Below, one piece after another: positions 61,090-64,000 of a DNA stretch of 64,000 bases; position 1 is the stretch's first letter; the number at the start of each line of letters is the position of its first letter. This DNA is from Terriglobia bacterium (GTDB taxonomy: Bacteria > Acidobacteriota > Terriglobia > Terriglobales > Acidobacteriaceae), in the NCBI GenBank assembly GCA_020073385.1, contig JAIQFH010000003.1, positions 186,001 to 250,000 on the forward strand. The letters run 5' to 3'. Below the pieces are notes generated by a model that worked only from the letters and a program-made list of their open reading frames with translations, searched no databases and was not told the origin of the DNA. The position numbers were made by a program, and so were the translations under genes.

Positions 61090-61122
61090 CCCCTGTGTTC
61101 CTCTGTGCCCTCTGTGGTGAAC
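61090..61122 (+). repeat. Dispersed CCTCTGTG-type repeat
   Basis: CCCTGTGTTCCTCTGTGCCC then TCTGTGGTGAAC, between alaS and the LEA-like gene. Confidence 0.65.
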
Positions 61123-61133
61123 TTGTTCCAGCC

Positions 61134-61601
61134 CTACTTCAATGTGTCCGCGGTCTTTTCAGTCCCTTTCTTGACATCGTGACCCACTCCCTTGACGCCT
61201 TTCTTCACCGCGGTACCCGCCTTGGTCGCGGCCTTTTCCGTATCTTTTCCCGCCGTCTTTACACCCTTTTCTGTATCTTTCGTGGCCGTCTTCGTGCCTT
61301 TCTCGGTGTCCTTTGCAGCAGTCTTTACACCCTTCTCGGTATCCTTCGCCGCAACCTTCGTGTCTTTCTCAGCGTCCTTGGCGACGGTTTTCGTGGCGTG
61401 CCCGGTCTTCTTGACCGCATGCTCGGTATCCTTGGTCGCGGTCTTGGCGCCCTTCTCCGTGTCCTTTGTTGCCGTCTTGGCAGCGCTTTTCATTTCGCTG
61501 CCGGTTGATTTCTTATCGCCGCTGCCCGTGTCCTGCCCGAAGACAAAGGGCGCCGCGCATAGCAAGGCACTCAGAAGAAATGCTACCCACTTTGGTTTCA
61601 T
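61134..61601 (-). CDS. Exported LEA-like protein with 11-residue repeats
   Basis: The 155-residue protein has a signal peptide (MKPKWVAFLLSALLCAAPFVFG). The rest is almost only Lys, Thr, Ala, Asp, Glu, Gly and Val. It is built from ~8 units of 11 residues such as KTATKDTEKGV, KTAAKDTEKGT and KTAGKDTEKAA, with a matching 33-bp DNA period. This composition and the 11-mer amphipathic pattern resemble group 3 late-embryogenesis-abundant proteins, which are disordered and protect against drying. A desiccation role in a soil bacterium is inferred. CAGGAGGG precedes the ATG. Confidence 0.75.
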   Translation of the reverse strand: MKPKWVAFLLSALLCAAPFVFGQDTGSGDKKSTGSEMKSAAKTATKDTEKGAKTATKDTEHAVKKTGHATKTVAKDAEKDTKVAAKDTEKGVKTAAKDTEKGTKTATKDTEKGVKTAGKDTEKAATKAGTAVKKGVKGVGHDVKKGTEKTADTLK

Positions 61602-61693
61602 GGGATCCCTCCTGGATTGTGTGGGATACGTTGTGAAGTATGGAACAATTCAGTCCGCAACGCAAATAGCGAACCATCCGGACAAGCACCAAC

Positions 61694-62233
61694 TCATTCC
61701 TGCTCTCCTTCCAGCGCAGTCAGCGTCTCATCATCCACATCCCACTTCTTCAATATGGAGAAGATTGTTTTTGTTCCGAACCCCGCCCGCGCGAGTTGAC
61801 GAAAGACCCGCGCGGCTTGCTTTTGATCCTTCGGCTTCTCCATGCGTTTCTTATGCAGATACTCCCTCGCCTGCTTCTCTTCGTTGACGCTCTCGTAGGC
61901 AGTCTCGATAGCCTTCTCAATCACCGAGGCATGTACGCCGCGCGTTTTCAACTCTGTGATTACGCGTCCACGCCCGAACTTCTGATTGTCTCGCCGCATC
62001 GACGAGTAATACGACGCATAGTTCGAGTCGTTCAGGTAGCCTTGATCCTTCAACCGCCGGATCACCAACTCCACCAGCGTCTCCGCGTACTCCGATTCCG
62101 GATCTTCCACACGAGCTCGCATCAGCCGCTTCAACTCGGCTACTGTCCGCATGCGTCGCGCCAGCGCCCCGACGGCATACTCGTACATCTCTTCTTCAGA
62201 ATAAGTCCGTCTTTTCGGACGCGAGAACGCCAT
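61694..62233 (-). CDS. recX: Regulatory protein RecX
   Basis: The 179-residue helical protein matches RecX: YEYAVGALARRMRTVAELKRLMRAR, VIRRLKDQGYLNDSNYASYYSSMRR, FGRGRVITELKTRGVHASVIEKAI and FRQLARAGFGTKTIFSIL, three tandem three-helix units. RecX inhibits RecA filament extension. recA is not in the window. It begins close to but divergent from nothing; the PadR gene is 39 bp upstream on the same strand. Confidence 0.92.
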   Translation of the reverse strand: MAFSRPKRRTYSEEEMYEYAVGALARRMRTVAELKRLMRARVEDPESEYAETLVELVIRRLKDQGYLNDSNYASYYSSMRRDNQKFGRGRVITELKTRGVHASVIEKAIETAYESVNEEKQAREYLHKKRMEKPKDQKQAARVFRQLARAGFGTKTIFSILKKWDVDDETLTALEGEQE

Positions 62234-62272
62234 GACAGCCCACGATAGCGCACTTTCAGAACCAGCGGGGAG

Positions 62273-62884
62273 CTATTCTCTTTCGTTATCCGCGCCTGCG
62301 TACTGCGGACGCCGCGCGGGCGCTCGCCGCCCGCTCTCGCGGGAGAGTTTCCGCAGCCATCGCAGCTCCGTGCGCAACTGTTCGATCATGAGGCTGACCA
62401 TCCAGACTGCTTCATGATAGCCGTGGCCAACCTCCTTCCGGATCGCGCGCAACGTCTCTTCTTCGCGCTTCATTTCTTTTTCCAGGAATTGCTGCCGTCG
62501 CCGCAGTTGCTGCTCGAAGATTCCAGGTCTCGCCTGCCAAGACAAAGCCATCCACGTGAGAAAGGGCGGCCGCTCCCGTTGCGTTGCCCATTCCTCGCGC
62601 TCGAGCGCAGCCGCCAGAGCGCTGCGCCCCTTCGCGGTTGGCGTGAAAACGCTGCGTTCCGGCCCGGCCGCCGGATCCGCGTTCTCGGCAGCGCGGATCA
62701 AGCCCTGCGCCTGCAACTTCTCCAGCGAATAGTAGACCTGCGGACGCGAGATGCCCGCCCAGTCCCGTACCTGCCGCCGCTCTAGTTCCAGGTTCGCCTG
62801 GTACCCGTGCATCGGGTGCTCAGCGAGCAGGCTCAGCAGAACCAGGTCCGGCGTCGTCAGTTCACGTTTCTTAGCGCCGGGCAT
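62273..62884 (-). CDS. PadR-family transcriptional regulator
   Basis: The 203-residue protein has an N-terminal winged helix: LTTPDLVLLSLLAEHPMHGYQANLELERRQV, then ISRPQVYYSLEKLQAQGLIRA. A C-terminal helical dimerisation domain (RRRQQFLEKEMKREEETLRAIRK) follows, typical of Vir_act_alpha_C. PadR proteins are ligand-responsive repressors. Its start lies inside the end of the upstream helix-hairpin-helix gene (14-bp overlap), so the two are co-translated. Confidence 0.9.
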   Translation of the reverse strand: MPGAKKRELTTPDLVLLSLLAEHPMHGYQANLELERRQVRDWAGISRPQVYYSLEKLQAQGLIRAAENADPAAGPERSVFTPTAKGRSALAAALEREEWATQRERPPFLTWMALSWQARPGIFEQQLRRRQQFLEKEMKREEETLRAIRKEVGHGYHEAVWMVSLMIEQLRTELRWLRKLSRESGRRAPARRPQYAGADNERE

Positions 62885-63155
62885 CGCGCGCTTTCCGCTG
62901 ACGGCTCCAGTACCACCACTGGCGCTTCTCCATGGGAAGCTTCGGATTCTTCGCCTGCGCCACCGCCGCCTGAAAGACATCCAGACAGCAGATGTCCTGC
63001 GCTTTCCCGGTCTTGATACAGAGTTGCTCGTACAGTTTTTCAGGATTGCGGCGTGCGAGCTGAGCCACCGATTGAATCCCTAGAAGTTCGAAGTCACGAA
63101 CTATCGCCGGTCCCACAGAAACCAGATCCTCGAGACGTCGTTGTGCTGTTGCCAT
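62871..63155 (-). CDS. Helix-hairpin-helix protein (pathogenicity locus Cdd1-like)
   Basis: This 94-residue protein has an HhH motif in LEDLVSVGPAIVRDFELLGIQSVAQLARRNPEKLYEQLC. It continues KTGKAQDICCLDVFQAAVAQAKNPKLP, a pattern of the small Cdd1/PF11731-type family. It is probably DNA-binding or a partner of nucleic-acid enzymes; the CxD-VF end is characteristic. It heads a two-gene operon with padR. Confidence 0.85.
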   Translation of the reverse strand: MATAQRRLEDLVSVGPAIVRDFELLGIQSVAQLARRNPEKLYEQLCIKTGKAQDICCLDVFQAAVAQAKNPKLPMEKRQWWYWSRQRKARDARR

Positions 63156-63202
63156 GCAGAATTCTCCTTGACATGGATATCAGAATGATCGTATCGTGGC
63201 AC

Positions 63203-63219
63203 TAGTCTAAATGAGACTA
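63203..63219. promoter_or_regulatory. Inverted repeat, candidate operator of the padR operon
   Basis: TAGTCT-AAATG-AGACTA, perfect 6-bp arms, in the 89-bp divergent gap between the padR operon and the glyoxalase-like gene. It does not match the classical ATGT-N8-ACAT PadR box, so this is a guess from position. Confidence 0.35.
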
Positions 63220-63244
63220 CATAACTTTGACAAGGGAAACCCGC

Positions 63245-63763
63245 ATGAGAATCGAAACTTTAGCTCTATCGATCGTGCTGCTTTGGACTGGCTTGCCCTG
63301 GTCCCAGTCTCAGCACCCGGAGGACACGACAAGTCCAAACCTGCCTGAGGAAAGGAACCAACAGATGCATGTGAAGAAAATTACGCCCGTGCTGTTTGTC
63401 GAAGACGTGGAGCCCTGCGTGAAGTTCTGGGTCAGTCGCTTCGGCTTCGAGAAAACTGCCGAAGTGCCCGACGGCGATCACCTCGCCTTCGTTATGTTGC
63501 AAAAGGGTAACGTCGAACTGATGTATCAAAGCTATGCCAGCGCTGACAAAGACGTCGCTGCGATCTCTCAGGTGGTCCGGAAAGGCCCCACGTTCCTTTA
63601 TGTAGAAGTGGATAACCTGGAGGAGACGATCAATGCCGTCAAAGGTGCGGAACTCGTGATGCCCAAGCGGAAAACCTTCTACGGATCAACAGAGATTGGC
63701 ATCAGGGACCCAGCCGGACACTTCGTTACCTTTGCAGAGTTCGCAGCCTCAACTCAGCATTAA
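63245..63763 (+). CDS. Glyoxalase/bleomycin-resistance (VOC) fold protein
   Basis: The VOC domain runs from HVKKITPVLFVEDVEPCVKFWVSRFGFEKTAEVP to GSTEIGIRDPAGHFVTFAEF, with the usual FVEDV, VELMYQS and DPAGHFV motifs. Two starts compete: ATG 63245 (AAGGGA upstream) gives a signal peptide (RIETLALSIVLLWTGLPWSQ) and an exported protein, while ATG 63365 (GGAAAGGAACC upstream) gives a compact ~132-residue cytoplasmic protein. Metal ligands are not fully recognisable, so the reaction is open. It is divergent from the padR operon and may be its target. Confidence 0.82.
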   Translation: MRIETLALSIVLLWTGLPWSQSQHPEDTTSPNLPEERNQQMHVKKITPVLFVEDVEPCVKFWVSRFGFEKTAEVPDGDHLAFVMLQKGNVELMYQSYASADKDVAAISQVVRKGPTFLYVEVDNLEETINAVKGAELVMPKRKTFYGSTEIGIRDPAGHFVTFAEFAASTQH

Positions 63764-63784
63764 ATGTGCACGCTGCAGGAGCAA

Positions 63785-63812
63785 GAAAAGGGCGCGACTG
63801 AGAGTCGCGCCC
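63785..63812 (-). terminator. Rho-independent terminator after the pilT-like gene
   Basis: On the minus strand a perfect 10-bp stem GGGCGCGACT / AGTCGCGCCC with a CTC loop is followed by TTTTC, 28 bp past the stop at 63840. Confidence 0.88.
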
Positions 63813-63839
63813 CACTGCAATTTGAAGCCCGGAAAACCT

Positions 63840-64000
63840 TTATCTCCCTCCAAACCCCGCCGTCTGCATCGACTGCCGCGAAATGTCCGCCGTCGAAGCA
63901 ATACCCTGCATACGCAGTTTGAAGTCGTCGGCATTCGAAGCGTTCTCGAGAGCCGTTTCGTAGTTGACCAAGCCAGCCTGGAACAGGTCCCAAAGCGACT
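63840..64000 (-). CDS. PilT/GspE-type ATPase, C-terminus (5' part beyond window)
   Basis: The minus-strand frame entering from the edge reads SLWDLFQAGLVNYETALENASNADDFKLRM followed by QGIASTADISRQSMQTAGFGGR and a stop. The pattern AGLVxYETALENASNxDDFKLRMxGI is the typical end of twitching-motility ATPases PilT/PilU, which drive pilus retraction. The Walker motifs lie outside the window, so PilB-like relatives cannot be fully excluded. Confidence 0.7.
   Translation of the reverse strand, partial: SLWDLFQAGLVNYETALENASNADDFKLRMQGIASTADISRQSMQTAGFGGR

Overview
The window looks like a chromosomal segment of a soil-type Acidobacteriota bacterium (Terriglobia / 'Koribacter'-like). This is inferred from the gene set (B12-dependent ribonucleotide reductase, a TonB-dependent receptor with a carboxypeptidase-regulatory N-terminus, PVC-free multihaem cytochromes, an acidobacterial-style mraZ-rsmH-ftsL-ftsI cluster) and from a very high load of short dispersed repeats. 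No database search was possible. Nearly all of the window is ordinary chromosome. No prophage, integron, CRISPR array, rRNA or tRNA gene was found.

Layout. 1-4.5 kb: ClC channel (partial), MarR regulator with two palindromic operators, purB, an Ada/AlkA fusion. 4.8-9.7 kb: outer-membrane barrel, phosphoesterase, then a REP-associated tyrosine transposase (RAYT) with REP hairpins on both sides and a frameshifted nuclease-like gene. 9.7-17.5 kb: nrdJ, lineage-specific hypotheticals, an exported amidohydrolase, a 50-aa YHS protein, superoxide dismutase. 17.6-31.2 kb: a respiratory/redox block with a TonB receptor, 7-haem and 11-haem (plus cytochrome b) proteins, a small cytochrome c, a radical-SAM/SPASM-like protein without its three cluster cysteines, a Cys-rich protein, OsmC, an ADP-forming acyl-CoA ligase/acetyltransferase and a CRP/FNR regulator. 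At least eight TGTGA-N6-TCACA-like palindromes lie in the intergenic gaps of this block. 31-40.4 kb: HAD phosphatase, BON protein, Tat-exported sugar isomerase, GMC oxidoreductase with its small subunit, M24 peptidase, diguanylate cyclase. 40.9-45.9 kb: mraZ promoter with a clear MraZ operator, mraZ, rsmH, a 50-aa gene, ftsL, ftsI. 46-51.3 kb: LOG-family protein and the glycine cleavage system gcvT-gcvH-gcvPA-gcvPB. 51.4-57 kb: membrane TPR protein, FmdB-like zinc ribbon, and the fatty-acid operon DUF177-rpmF-plsX-fabD. 57-64 kb: alaS, an 11-mer-repeat LEA-like protein, recX, a PadR operon, a glyoxalase-fold protein and the end of a pilT-like gene.

The most unusual signals are: (1) several families of palindromic repeats (a RAYT-linked GGAAGAGCGGC family, a GGACAGCC family, and others) that sit between genes and also lie in frame inside essential genes, most clearly alaS, nrdJ and rsmH; (2) tracts of 7-bp-period repeats of several unrelated sequences; (3) a radical-SAM pseudoenzyme candidate; (4) a CRP-type regulon whose site sequence matches the regulator's recognition helix; (5) a small gene translationally coupled to ftsL.
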